Assembly (NCBI GenBank): GCA_036987155.1
Contig: BTXY01000005.1
Coordinates: 1 to 47,737, forward strand
Direction of reading: 5' to 3'
DNA from: Microsyncoccus archaeolyticus
GTDB taxonomy: Bacteria; Patescibacteriota; Minisyncoccia; Minisyncoccales; Minisyncoccaceae
Length of the DNA: 47,737 nucleotides
The notes beneath the pieces are model-generated. The model saw only the letters and a program-made list of their open reading frames with translations, was not told where the DNA came from and did no database searches. Numbering within the stretch: the stretch's first letter is position 1; the number at the start of each line of letters is the position of its first letter. Positions 8,239 to 16,900 of the stretch are shown here, piece after piece. The position numbers were made by a program, and so were the translations under genes.

Positions 8239-9762
8239 ATGATTAATCAAGATCTCATAAACTATATTCAAAAAAAATTAGAATCAAGTTCTACTAAAGA
8301 AGAAATAAAAGAAATTCTTCTTCAAAACGGCTGGAAAGAAGAAAAAATCAACGAAGCTTTCATGTTTTTAAAACTAAATGAATTAGAAGAAAGAATAGAA
8401 CCACAAATCACGATAACAAAAAAAATGAATTCTTCTAAGCCGAGTATCTTGGATTTTCCTGAACTTCCATCTGTTCCAACAAAACAAAAAAGAAAAAACC
8501 CCATTCCCCTAATTATTATACTTTTAATTTTGGCTGGTACTGTTTTTGCATATTATTATTTAAAAGAACCTTTACTTATTTTTTCTAAAGCGATAGACAA
8601 AACAACTGAAATAAAAAGCTTGGAAACCAATAATGAATTAAATATAATTATTGATGACGAATTATTAAACCAACTAAAACAAGACTACAACGCAGAAATA
8701 AAAAAAGAGTATATCTTAAATTACGGCTTGTCTTTTGATTTTATTGATTCACAAAACATAAAAGCAAAAAGTAATATTTCTTTTGACAATAACTCGATAA
8801 ATGCTGATTTTGCTGTTTTAAACAATGCTTTATACGGCATAATTAATAATTTTAACATAGATTCAAGCTCTTTCGGGTTTCCACAAGAACAAGCCCAATT
8901 ATTTTTAAATAGGTGGATTAAAATGCCTTTGAATATTAACCCTGTTTTAACACAAGAATATCAAACAGAATATAAAAACATAGTTGAAATAATTAAAAAA
9001 CATCCTCAGCTAATTAAAAATATTAGTAGGCTACCTGGAGAGAAAAATATTGTTCATTATAAATTAGAAATTAATAAAAATGAATTAATAAACATCCTTA
9101 ATAATTACGCTGCTTCTCAAGGAAAACAAATACCAGAAGAAGAATCAAACAGAATTAAAGAAGCTCTTAAATATTTTGATATAAATAATTTTGAAATTTG
9201 GATTAATAAAAAGGACAATTATATAACAAAAATAGCAATAGATGTTAAAATAAATAACTTAAGTTTGATTGAAACAGAAACAAAAACAGGAGGAATTCGC
9301 ATTCAGTATGCTATAAGTATATACAATCATAATAATCCTCTTAATTTTTCAGAACCAGAAAATTATATTAATCTTGAAGACTTAATAATATTAAACTCAG
9401 AATCATTTGCAAAAGATTCATATATTAAAGCAGAACTTGATCAATTAAGATCAATAGCAGAAACATATAAAGCAAAAAATAATCAATACTCTAACAAAAT
9501 AGTTAATAATATAGAATGTAATAAATCTTTAGCTAAAACTTTTCTTGAAAATAGTACTGGAGGGTACGAAATTTGCGAACAAATACAAAATAATTCAAGT
9601 GGCAATCTAAAAATAATGATTAATAACCTCAAAGGAGAGAATGCAAAATACTGCATTCAAAAAACATTAAACAATAAACAATCTTGGTGCATTGACTCAG
9701 CTGGTTTTGTGGGTTACGAAGAATATTGCGACAGCATAAATTTCGATTGCAAAAACCCATAA
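8239..9762 (+). CDS. Single-pass membrane protein with pilin-like C-terminus
   Basis: The product is 507 aa when started at 8239, the ATG that fits the promoter; an in-frame ATG at 8221 falls inside the promoter. Residues 1-45 look like a small helical bundle (INYIQKKLESS...EILLQNGW). A Pro-rich linker follows, and one membrane helix lies near residues 88-105 (NPIPLIIILLILAGTVFAYY). The long outer domain is Asn/Ile/Lys-rich. The last 110 residues (LDQLRSIAETYKAKNNQY, Cys pairs, QSWCIDSAGFVGYEEYC) resemble the globular end of type IV pilins. No prepilin leader is present. Function unknown. Confidence 0.7.
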   Translation: MINQDLINYIQKKLESSSTKEEIKEILLQNGWKEEKINEAFMFLKLNELEERIEPQITITKKMNSSKPSILDFPELPSVPTKQKRKNPIPLIIILLILAGTVFAYYYLKEPLLIFSKAIDKTTEIKSLETNNELNIIIDDELLNQLKQDYNAEIKKEYILNYGLSFDFIDSQNIKAKSNISFDNNSINADFAVLNNALYGIINNFNIDSSSFGFPQEQAQLFLNRWIKMPLNINPVLTQEYQTEYKNIVEIIKKHPQLIKNISRLPGEKNIVHYKLEINKNELINILNNYAASQGKQIPEEESNRIKEALKYFDINNFEIWINKKDNYITKIAIDVKINNLSLIETETKTGGIRIQYAISIYNHNNPLNFSEPENYINLEDLIILNSESFAKDSYIKAELDQLRSIAETYKAKNNQYSNKIVNNIECNKSLAKTFLENSTGGYEICEQIQNNSSGNLKIMINNLKGENAKYCIQKTLNNKQSWCIDSAGFVGYEEYCDSINFDCKNP

Positions 9763-9774
9763 ATTTGATATTAT
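9747..9774 (+). promoter_or_regulatory. Promoter of tRNA-Arg(GCG)-recG
   Basis: TTGCAA (9747-9752), 16 nt, TATTAT (9769-9774); the tRNA starts at 9784. It overlaps the end of the previous gene. It is the only visible promoter for recG. Confidence 0.6.
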
Positions 9775-9783
9775 CTACTCACG

Positions 9784-9855
9784 GCCCTTGTAGTTCAATG
9801 GATAGAATGCAAGCTTGCGGAGCTTGTGATAGAGGTTCGACTCCTCTCGAGGGCA
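9784..9855 (+). tRNA. tRNA-Arg(GCG)
   Basis: Acceptor GCCCTTG/CGAGGGC, D-stem GTTC/GAAT, anticodon stem CAAGC/GCTTG with loop TTGCGGA, T-arm AGAGG/CCTCT. The anticodon is GCG, where most bacteria carry ACG (inosine). Discriminator A9855; CCA is not encoded. The recG ATG follows 6 nt later. Confidence 0.9.
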
Positions 9856-9861
9856 CAATAT

Positions 9862-11964
9862 ATGAAATTAGGAGATCCAATTGAAACAATTCCTCGCATC
9901 GGGCCTGTATTTGCAAAAAAGCTAAAAAAATTAAAAATCAGAACTTTAGCTGATTTATTGTTTAATTTTCCAAGAGACTATAAAGATTTTTCTAAAATAT
10001 CAGATATTAAAAACATAAAAATAAATGAAGAGAATTGCATAAAAGGAAGAATAATAGATATTTCCATAGAAAAAACATGGGTTAAAAAAATGACCATTAT
10101 TACTGCTTTGATTCAAGATAAGACTGCTTCTATCCAAGCTGTTTGGTTCAACCAACCCTATTTAATTAATAATTTTAAAAAAGGAGATGAAATTCTTTTG
10201 GCTGGGAAAACAGTAATTAAAAATGGAAGAATTTATCTTTATTCCCCTATTTATGAAAAGATAAAAGAAGAAACTCAGCATACTAACAGAATCATTCCTA
10301 TATACAACGAAACAAAAGGTTTAACTTCTAGATATTTTAGATATATTATTAGTCCAATAATTAAACAATTGAAAGATAGAATACCGGAAACGCTTTCTGA
10401 AGAAATATTAAAAAAACACAGTCTTTTAGAATTTAAAGAAGCTCTTTACCAAATACACTTTCCTGACTCTCTAGAATTAGCAAAAAAAGCAAAAGAAAGG
10501 TTTTCTTTTGAAAATATTTTTTTCATATCATTATTCAGCTCAAAAAAGAAAATAGAAAATACCAAAGAAAAAGCTCCAGTAATACCAACCAACAAACAAA
10601 TTGTTGATAGATTTTTATCTTCTATTCCTTTTGAATTAACTAATGATCAAAAGAAAGCAGGCATGACTATACTCAAAGATACTGAAAAGAACTATCCAAT
10701 GAATAGACTTCTTCAAGGAGATGTTGGGTCAGGCAAAACCGTAGTTGCTGTTTTAGCTTCTATCAACGCTGTAAAAAATAAAAAACAAGTTGTGCTAATG
10801 GCTCCAACAGAAATTTTAACAAAACAACACTTTAAAACTTTCTTTAATCTATTAAAAGACTTTAATATTAATATTGGACTATTAACTGGCAAGGAAGATA
10901 AGTATTATTCTAAAAAATTAAAATCTGACACAATCGAAATATCAAGACAAAAAATATTAGAAAAAACCAAAGACGGAGAAATCGATATTCTTATTGGCAC
11001 CCAAGCTTTAATTGCTCCTAAAAAGAAAAGTAAAGAGAAAAAGATTATCTTTAAGGATTTGGGGCTAGTAATTGTTGACGAGCAGCACAGATTTGGAGTA
11101 AAGCAAAGAGCTGCTCTGCTTAAAAAAGAAAATGATAAAATTCCCCATCTCTTGTCAATGACAGCAACGCCTATTCCCAGAAGCTTAGCTTTAACTCTTT
11201 GGGGAGACTTAGATATTTCTCTCATAACAGAACTTCCGAAAGGAAGAAAAAAGATTATAACAAAAATCGTTACCGAAAAAGAAAGAGACGAATTATATAA
11301 TTTCATCAGAAAAGAAATAAAAAATAAGGGACAGGTATTTGTGGTTTGTCCAAGAATAGAGACTGATGAAAAAAGCGAACTAAAAACAGTTGAAGAAGAA
11401 TATCAAAAACTGTCAAAAGAAATTTTTCCTGATCTAAAAATTGAAATGCTTCATGGAAAAATGACTCCAAAGGATAAAGAAAAAATAATGAAGAACTTTA
11501 AGCTTAAAAAGTTTGACATATTGGTTTCCACTTCTGTAATTGAAGTTGGCATAGATATCCCAAGCGCTACTGTAATAATGATAGAAGGAGCTGACAGGTT
11601 CGGCTTGGCTCAGCTTCATCAATTCAGGGGGAGGGTAGGAAGAAGCGATATCCAATCGTATTGCTTTCTATTAACCAACTCCCCTAGCAAAACAACCAAA
11701 GACAGGCTGAAAGCAATGATCAAATACGACAATGGTTTTAAATTGTCAGAAATGGATTTAAAATTAAGAGGACCTGGAGATTTTTTTGGAATAAAACAAT
11801 GGGGAGTTCCCGATTTCGCAATGTCTTCTCTTAAAAATGAAAAAATAGTTGAAGAAATAAAAGAAACAGTTGAAGAGATACTAAAAAAAGATCCTGAACT
11901 TAAAAATTATCCTATTCTCAAAAAAAGACTAGATAACTTTGAAGAAAAAATTCATTTGGAATAA
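9862..11964 (+). CDS. recG: ATP-dependent DNA helicase RecG
   Basis: This 700-aa helicase reverses stalled forks and processes branched DNA. An N-terminal wedge/OB domain opens with IETIPRIGPVFAKKLKKL. The helicase motifs follow: QGDVGSGKTVVA (Walker A), VDEQHRFGVKQR (motif II), MTATPIPRSLAL (motif III), LHGKMTPKDKEKIM, VIEVGIDIPSAT and QLHQFRGRVGR (motif VI). The start at 9862 aligns with the RecG N-terminus; an earlier in-frame ATG lies inside tRNA-Arg. With only 6 nt between tRNA and ATG there is no room for a Shine-Dalgarno. Its end overlaps the convergent phosphoesterase gene by 13 nt. Confidence 0.97.
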   Translation: MKLGDPIETIPRIGPVFAKKLKKLKIRTLADLLFNFPRDYKDFSKISDIKNIKINEENCIKGRIIDISIEKTWVKKMTIITALIQDKTASIQAVWFNQPYLINNFKKGDEILLAGKTVIKNGRIYLYSPIYEKIKEETQHTNRIIPIYNETKGLTSRYFRYIISPIIKQLKDRIPETLSEEILKKHSLLEFKEALYQIHFPDSLELAKKAKERFSFENIFFISLFSSKKKIENTKEKAPVIPTNKQIVDRFLSSIPFELTNDQKKAGMTILKDTEKNYPMNRLLQGDVGSGKTVVAVLASINAVKNKKQVVLMAPTEILTKQHFKTFFNLLKDFNINIGLLTGKEDKYYSKKLKSDTIEISRQKILEKTKDGEIDILIGTQALIAPKKKSKEKKIIFKDLGLVIVDEQHRFGVKQRAALLKKENDKIPHLLSMTATPIPRSLALTLWGDLDISLITELPKGRKKIITKIVTEKERDELYNFIRKEIKNKGQVFVVCPRIETDEKSELKTVEEEYQKLSKEIFPDLKIEMLHGKMTPKDKEKIMKNFKLKKFDILVSTSVIEVGIDIPSATVIMIEGADRFGLAQLHQFRGRVGRSDIQSYCFLLTNSPSKTTKDRLKAMIKYDNGFKLSEMDLKLRGPGDFFGIKQWGVPDFAMSSLKNEKIVEEIKETVEEILKKDPELKNYPILKKRLDNFEEKIHLE

Positions 11965-12710
11965 ATTCTAATCAAGCTGATTTGACTTCTGTTTAGAAAT
12001 CTAATTGGTAAAAAAGTATTGCCAAAACCACTATCAATATATAATTTTGTTTTTTTGTTAATGTCAAACAGTCCTTTATCGTATTTGGCAAAAAATCCTT
12101 GTCCAGGAATGAATATAGCTCCAATAAAAGGCAATCTTACTTGACCACCGTGAGTGTGCCCAGATAGAATTAAGTCTGCGTTTATATTCTTTTCAATTGC
12201 TTCCATTGGATTATGTATTAAAACTAAAGAAAATAATTCTTCTTTTATTTCGGTTTTACTAATATCTGAGTAATATCCAAAGCCATAAATATTAATTTCT
12301 TTAAAATTAATTACACTTTCATTTAAATTAATAACTCCCCTATTGCTTAATTCTTGTTCAAAAGATTTTATATCCTTGTGACTCAAATCATGGTTTCCTG
12401 AGATATAATAAACAGGAATATTGATTTTTAATAATTCTTCTATAAAATAATATACATAAGAATAGTCCTTTGTTTTTCTATCAATCAAGTCCCCTGTTAA
12501 AACAATCATGTCTGGATTTTGCTCTTTTATTTTATTAAAAAAATCTTCTTTTACTTTTTTATTATGCAAATCAGAAATTTGAATAATTCTAATTTCTTCT
12601 TGTATTTTATTGCTCTCAATTAGAACCTCGTTAATTTTTAAAAAATTAACTTCAAAGTATATGTATAAAATTAAAATTAATATTAAGATGAAGATAATAT
12701 GCATTTTCAT
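11952..12710 (-). CDS. Membrane-anchored metallophosphoesterase (YkuE-like)
   Basis: This 252-aa protein has an N-terminal membrane helix (MHIIFILILILILYIYF) and a calcineurin-like phosphoesterase domain: ISDLHNKK, VLTGDLID, ISGNHDLS, VLIHNP, LILSGHTHGGQVRLPF. These supply the binuclear metal ligands. Family members include UDP-diacylglucosamine or lipid-linked hydrolases, but the substrate is not readable here. The start at 12710 is chosen because it forms an ATGA overlap with the stop of the upstream glycosyltransferase, implying coupling. Confidence 0.85.
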   Translation of the reverse strand: MKMHIIFILILILILYIYFEVNFLKINEVLIESNKIQEEIRIIQISDLHNKKVKEDFFNKIKEQNPDMIVLTGDLIDRKTKDYSYVYYFIEELLKINIPVYYISGNHDLSHKDIKSFEQELSNRGVINLNESVINFKEINIYGFGYYSDISKTEIKEELFSLVLIHNPMEAIEKNINADLILSGHTHGGQVRLPFIGAIFIPGQGFFAKYDKGLFDINKKTKLYIDSGFGNTFLPIRFLNRSQISLIRIYSK

Positions 12711-14251
12711 TTTCTTACTTTTGGAGTTACCCAAAAACCCATATATTTACCTCTCAGCCAATGAATCTGTGCATCTAAGGCTGGCATAGAGCTAAAGAAA
12801 ATCATAATAAAAGGAATTAGGATCCACTCCAAAAACATAAATATATTTTTCTTTTTATCTTTTCTTTTGGGTAATAAAATAGTACTCATGTATATTGAAA
12901 CAATTAAACCAAGCATGGTAATAGTTAAAATTCTACTAGTAACTTTAGGCAAATTGTAAGATAAAACAGTTTGAGAAAAAGCCTCTCCTCCAACATATAA
13001 AGGCAACCATCCTAAAAGAAATATGAGAATTGATGAGGTTGCCCAAGAGATGTGTCCTTCTATTAATTCAAGCCCCATTGATAATTTTTTCTTTAATTCT
13101 ATTTTTTTATTCTTAATAGAAGCGAAAATGAAATAAGGAACCTCCCCTACCCCGTAAGCCCACCTCTTTTGCTGTCTATAAATATTTTTTAAAGTAATCG
13201 TAAGCTTTTTGTCACAATTAGCATCCATTGAAATAGGATAATATAAGGGCTCTACCCTATAATCTCCATTATAATAAAAAAAGCATTGCCAAAATATTCT
13301 TGAATCATCTGAAACAACATTGGTTTGCTTAAATCCAATTTCATTTAAAGCATAGAAACTCATCGAATGAGACGAAAAAGTAACCAAACTCTTTGGTCTT
13401 TCTTGATTCATGGTGTGCCAAAAAGTAGATGAAAAAGAAAATACTCTTGAAATCGAAGGGACATCCCAAATATTATTTAAATAAAGAGGAATGGGTTGAT
13501 AACTTGTTCTCAAGGGCTTTTTAACTGTTAAATAATAATGAGTCAAACAACTAAAATATTTAGGATAAACCCATGAGTCTATATCAAAAGAAGAAACAAT
13601 AATGTTTTCGTAGGGAATTCCAAGTTCATCAATCAATTCTTTTGCTCTTTTACCAGCCCAAGCATCATTTGATCCGTGTCCCCTAATCTCTCCTTCTATA
13701 TCTTTTGGGTGCCAAGTAATTAAAAATCTAAAAAATTTATCTCCATATTCTTTTTTAATAGTATCAGCAATTATCTGAGCATTTTCTCTGTCTGCTTCTT
13801 CACAAGCAAAAACAATAATCATTTTATCTTTAGGATAATCTGTTTTTAATAAATAATTAAAAGTTTCCCTAATAATTTCTACTGGTTCTTTATAGGTGGG
13901 AAATATTATTAAATGATAAATTTCTTTCCAGGATTTAATGCCTAGCCCATTTTTAATTTCTAAAGACTCTAGTTTACTTAACCAATCTTCTCTCTCGTTT
14001 TTCCTCATTTGATCATAACCATATTTAAGATGAAAGTAGAAATAAACAGTTCTAAAAAGCCAATAGACATCATAAATAATAATAAAAAAAGCAACCCATG
14101 CTGGCAGCTTAAAAGACATAAAAACAGCTAAAAATAAAACAAACAAGCTGATTAAGCCCGGTAACATTTCAAAAAAACGGTACATTCGCCTTTCTTTTTT
14201 ATCTTTTAGATCCGAAGCTTTTCCAATTTTAAGATAATAATTATCTTCCAT
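12707..14251 (-). CDS. Family 2 glycosyltransferase, cellulose-synthase-like
   Basis: This 514-aa membrane protein likely makes or extends a surface polysaccharide. Two N-terminal helices (about 30-75) precede the cytoplasmic GT-A domain, with IIFPTYKEP, VFACEEAD, SSFDIDSWVYP (DxD region), VSDDSRIFWQ and the RQQKRWAYG motif of processive GT2 enzymes. Several C-terminal helices follow. The start at 14251 (MEDNYYLKIG) lies 2 nt after the mature end of tRNA-Glu; the longer in-frame ORF is antisense to nothing useful and runs through the tRNA. It is coupled to the downstream phosphoesterase by ATGA. Confidence 0.85.
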   Translation of the reverse strand: MEDNYYLKIGKASDLKDKKERRMYRFFEMLPGLISLFVLFLAVFMSFKLPAWVAFFIIIYDVYWLFRTVYFYFHLKYGYDQMRKNEREDWLSKLESLEIKNGLGIKSWKEIYHLIIFPTYKEPVEIIRETFNYLLKTDYPKDKMIIVFACEEADRENAQIIADTIKKEYGDKFFRFLITWHPKDIEGEIRGHGSNDAWAGKRAKELIDELGIPYENIIVSSFDIDSWVYPKYFSCLTHYYLTVKKPLRTSYQPIPLYLNNIWDVPSISRVFSFSSTFWHTMNQERPKSLVTFSSHSMSFYALNEIGFKQTNVVSDDSRIFWQCFFYYNGDYRVEPLYYPISMDANCDKKLTITLKNIYRQQKRWAYGVGEVPYFIFASIKNKKIELKKKLSMGLELIEGHISWATSSILIFLLGWLPLYVGGEAFSQTVLSYNLPKVTSRILTITMLGLIVSIYMSTILLPKRKDKKKNIFMFLEWILIPFIMIFFSSMPALDAQIHWLRGKYMGFWVTPKVRK

Positions 14252-14253
14252 TG

Positions 14254-14325
14254 TGACCCTACAGGGAATCGAACCCTGATTACCAGATTGAAAATCTGAT
14301 GTCCTGACCGTTAGACGATAGGGCC
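14254..14325 (-). tRNA. tRNA-Glu(TTC)
   Basis: Minus strand: acceptor GGCCCTA/TAGGGTC, anticodon stem TCAGA/TCTGG, loop TTTTCAA (TTC), T-loop GGTTCGATTCC, discriminator A at 14254. CCA is not encoded; CA and then the GT2 ATG follow directly. Confidence 0.93.
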
Positions 14326-14338
14326 GTAACATATGATA

Positions 14339-14367
14339 TATATAGCAAAATTATTTAAAAAAGGCAA
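14339..14367 (-). promoter_or_regulatory. Promoter of tRNA-Glu, GT2 and phosphoesterase
   Basis: Minus strand TTGCCT (14367-14362), 17 nt, TATATA (14344-14339), tRNA 5' end at 14325. It is divergent from the tsaD promoter. Confidence 0.65.
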
Positions 14368-14372
14368 CATGT

Positions 14373-14401
14373 TTGCTAAAACCACAATTTTCATTTAGAA
14401 T
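14373..14401 (+). promoter_or_regulatory. Promoter of tsaD, predicted leaderless
   Basis: TTGCTA (14373-14378), 17 nt, TAGAAT (14396-14401), then AAAAAT and the ATG at 14408. The -10-to-ATG spacing and the six intervening bases are identical to those of the gene at 894. Confidence 0.7.
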
Positions 14402-14407
14402 AAAAAT

Positions 14408-15502
14408 ATGAAAATATTAGGCATTGAAACAAGCTGTGATGACACCTGCATTAGTATTATAGAAGACAATAAGATATTGTCTAATTTAGTTTCCTCTCAA
14501 GAAAAAATACACGCTCCTTATGGTGGAGTTTTTCCGAGTTTAGCTAAAAGAGAGCACCAATCAAACATTGTTCCTCTACTTATTAAAGGACTAAAACAAT
14601 CAAAATCATTAATAAAAACAAAAAATGTTGATTCTAAAAAAATAAAAAAAGTTCAAAAAATATTAGAAAGAAATCCAGAATTATTCAATAACCTAAAACC
14701 ATTTCTCGAAAAGTATGAAATAAAAGGAATTAATAGGGTTGCTGTAACAATTGGACCAGGATTAGAGCCCTGCCTTTGGGTAGGTGTTAATTTAGCAAAA
14801 GCCTTATGTTTCTTTTTTAATATAAAAGCAGTTCCAGTTAACCACCTTGAGGGCCACATAATATCAAGTATGATTACCAATGAAAAGAAGCTAAAATATC
14901 CAGCCATTGCTTTAATAATATCAGGAGGCAATACTCAATTAATATTAATTAAAGATAAAAATAAATATAAAATCATCGGAGAGACAAGAGATGATGCTTG
15001 CGGAGAATGTTTAGACAAAACAGCCAGAATAATGGGATTAGGATATCCAGGAGGAAAAGAAATAGCTAAATATGCTGAAAAGTATAAAAATACAAAATAC
15101 AATATAAAATTACCTAGACCAATGATTAATGATAAAAACCTTGATTTTAGTTTTTCTGGCCTTAAAACAGCTGTTTTATATGCTAATAAAAACAATTCTG
15201 AAGACTTTAAAATAGAAATGGCTCATGAAATACAAAATGCTGTAATTGAAGTTTTAATTAAAAAAACAGTCAAAGCCTTTGATAAATACAAAGCAAAAAC
15301 ATTAATTTTAGGGGGTGGAGTATCAGCAAACAAAGAACTAAGAAAAAGGCTTAAAAAACAATTTAAAGATAAGTGTCTTTTTCCAGAAACAAAATTTTCA
15401 ATGGATAATGCAGCAATGATTGCTTTTGCTGGTAATATTTCTAAAAAAGAAGTACAATGGAATAAATTAAAAGTTAATTCCAATTTAAAAATTAATGGAT
15501 AA
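14408..15502 (+). CDS. tsaD: tRNA threonylcarbamoyladenosine transferase TsaD
   Basis: This 364-aa protein is the Kae1/Gcp ATPase that transfers threonylcarbamoyl to A37 of ANN-decoding tRNAs. MKILGIETSCDDT opens the ASKHA fold. HLEGH gives the metal histidines, and SGGNTQL (normally SGGHTQL), DDACGECLDKTARIMGLGYPGG, DFSFSGLKTAV and LILGGGVSANKELR follow. A charged insertion of about 34 residues (near 62-100) precedes INRVAVTIGPGL, making it longer than the E. coli protein. It overlaps the next gene by 8 nt. Confidence 0.95.
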   Translation: MKILGIETSCDDTCISIIEDNKILSNLVSSQEKIHAPYGGVFPSLAKREHQSNIVPLLIKGLKQSKSLIKTKNVDSKKIKKVQKILERNPELFNNLKPFLEKYEIKGINRVAVTIGPGLEPCLWVGVNLAKALCFFFNIKAVPVNHLEGHIISSMITNEKKLKYPAIALIISGGNTQLILIKDKNKYKIIGETRDDACGECLDKTARIMGLGYPGGKEIAKYAEKYKNTKYNIKLPRPMINDKNLDFSFSGLKTAVLYANKNNSEDFKIEMAHEIQNAVIEVLIKKTVKAFDKYKAKTLILGGGVSANKELRKRLKKQFKDKCLFPETKFSMDNAAMIAFAGNISKKEVQWNKLKVNSNLKING

Positions 15503-16220
15503 TAATATTTTTGTATACTTTATTTTTGCTATTGCCCCTGGACTCATCTGGCTTTTTTATTTTTTAAAAAAGGATCGTCTTCCTGAACCAAAACTACAAA
15601 TACTAAAAATATTTATTTATGGAATTGCTGCAACCATCCCAGCTGCTTTTATTGAATTAGCCTTAATAAAAGATCTTGATTTAGCAGGATTAGAGCCCAT
15701 TATTTACATTATCATTAAATATATCTTTATAATCGGTTTAACAGAAGAATTATTAAAATACATTGTTGTAAGATATGGGGCTTTAAAACATTCTTGTATG
15801 GATGAACCAATAGATATTCCTTTGTATATGATTATATCTGCTCTAGGATTTGCCACATTGGAAAACATATTGGTTTTTAGTAATCCAGAATTAATAAGCA
15901 TGGCTAATGGCCCTCTTTATCTTTCTCTTATAAGATTTATTGGTGCTACATTTCTTCATGCTTTATGCTCTGGCTTAATTGGGTGTTTTATTGCTTTTTC
16001 TTTTTATGTATTAAGATTTCGTTGGATATTAGTATCAATAGGCTTTATTCTTTCTATTTTCTTGCATGGTATTTTTGATTTTTACATAGAATTAAGTATA
16101 ATGGATATAGCAACAGAAACAGAAAAACTTTATCCCCTATTAATTGTATTTATTCTCGGTATTTCTGTATCAATTCTTTTAAAAGAAATTAGAAAAATTA
16201 AAAGTGTATGTAAAATATAA
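15495..16220 (+). CDS. PrsW-like intramembrane metalloprotease
   Basis: This 241-aa polytopic protein has about seven hydrophobic segments. PrsW signatures are present: TEELLKY (EExxK), FATLENILVF, and paired histidines in FLHALCSG and FLHGIFDF. PrsW cleaves an anti-sigma factor in Bacillus; no such target is visible here, so the substrate is unknown. It overlaps tsaD by 8 nt and is followed 2 nt later by hsp20, so the three form an operon. Confidence 0.85.
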   Translation: MDNNIFVYFIFAIAPGLIWLFYFLKKDRLPEPKLQILKIFIYGIAATIPAAFIELALIKDLDLAGLEPIIYIIIKYIFIIGLTEELLKYIVVRYGALKHSCMDEPIDIPLYMIISALGFATLENILVFSNPELISMANGPLYLSLIRFIGATFLHALCSGLIGCFIAFSFYVLRFRWILVSIGFILSIFLHGIFDFYIELSIMDIATETEKLYPLLIVFILGISVSILLKEIRKIKSVCKI

Positions 16221-16222
16221 AT

Positions 16223-16639
16223 ATGGCAATATTTAAAAAAACAAGAAAACAAGAAAACATTGAAATCGGAAAAACTGATATTGTTGAGCATGCTAAAGAT
16301 TGGAAAATAACTGATGGTCAATTAGTAGTTGATGTTTACGAAACCGATAACGAACTAGTAATTCAATCGGCTATTGCTGGAATAAAAAACAACAAAATAG
16401 ACATTGGTCTAGAAAATGATGTTTTAATAATTAAAGGAGAAAGAGAAAATCCAATTAAAGATAATGACAAAAATTATTTTACCCAAGAGTGCTATTTCGG
16501 ACCATTTTCAAGGGAAATAATACTGCCAAGAGAAGTAGACACGTCTAGAATAGAAGCAAAGATAAAAGATGGGATATTAACAGTGCGGATGCCTAAAATA
16601 GAAAGAGCAAAAAACAAGAAAATACAAATTGAAGAATAA
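16223..16639 (+). CDS. Small heat-shock protein Hsp20
   Basis: This 138-aa ATP-independent chaperone prevents aggregation. The alpha-crystallin domain spans about residues 32-125. The pattern GIKNNKIDIGLENDVLIIKG is followed by YFGPFSREIILPREVDTSRIEAKIKDGILTVRMPK, shown here only to mark the FSR..LP..V and DGIL.V.MPK hallmarks. No HrcA/CIRCE element is seen upstream, consistent with co-transcription with tsaD-prsW. A clear terminator follows. Confidence 0.92.
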   Translation: MAIFKKTRKQENIEIGKTDIVEHAKDWKITDGQLVVDVYETDNELVIQSAIAGIKNNKIDIGLENDVLIIKGERENPIKDNDKNYFTQECYFGPFSREIILPREVDTSRIEAKIKDGILTVRMPKIERAKNKKIQIEE

Positions 16640-16643
16640 AAAT

Positions 16644-16665
16644 CTCCCTGAAAAGGGAGTTTTTA
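16644..16665 (+). terminator. Rho-independent terminator after hsp20
   Basis: CTCCCT-GAAA-AGGGAG followed by TTTTT, 4 nt after the hsp20 stop; it ends the tsaD-prsW-hsp20 operon. The next 100 nt up to the tRNA-Leu contain no gene that I can support. Confidence 0.9.
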
Positions 16666-16766
16666 ATTCTAATATCTATCTTTCCAACACAATGCTTCCT
16701 TGCTTTTCTTTTAGGGTAAATTTTTGTGATAACTATCATTAAAACACCTCAAATTTTAAAAAACAG

Positions 16767-16849
16767 TGCCGAGGGAGGGAGTTGAACCCTCACATCCTAA
16801 GGATATATGCTTCTAAGGCATACGCGTCTGCCAATTCCGCCACCTCGGC
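16767..16849 (-). tRNA. tRNA-Leu(TAG)
   Basis: Minus strand class II tRNA: acceptor GCCGAGG/CCTCGGC, anticodon stem TATGC/GCATA with loop CTTAGAA (TAG), long variable arm, T-loop GGTTCAACTCC, discriminator A. Confidence 0.93.
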
Positions 16850-16858
16850 AAATGAAAA

Positions 16859-16900
16859 CATCCGCCTTGTTTTAGGGTATACCAAAAACAATAGCGGATG
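16859..16900 (-). terminator. Two-tier hairpin after the pilin genes
   Basis: The minus strand reads CATCCGC, then TTGTTTT, a loop, AAAACAA and GCGGATG, followed by TTTTC. This long stem begins 8 nt after the stop of the last pilin gene and probably ends that operon. The tRNA-Leu promoter boxes lie within the same stretch. Confidence 0.55.

Noticed and set aside
14252..14332. N-terminal extension of the GT2 protein through tRNA-Glu
   Set aside because: The extra residues are just the translation of the tRNA gene; the promoter and the tRNA explain this stretch.
16665..16766. Small gene in the gap between hsp20 and tRNA-Leu(TAG)
   Set aside because: No frame with a start, ribosome site or recognisable sequence was seen in these 100 nt.
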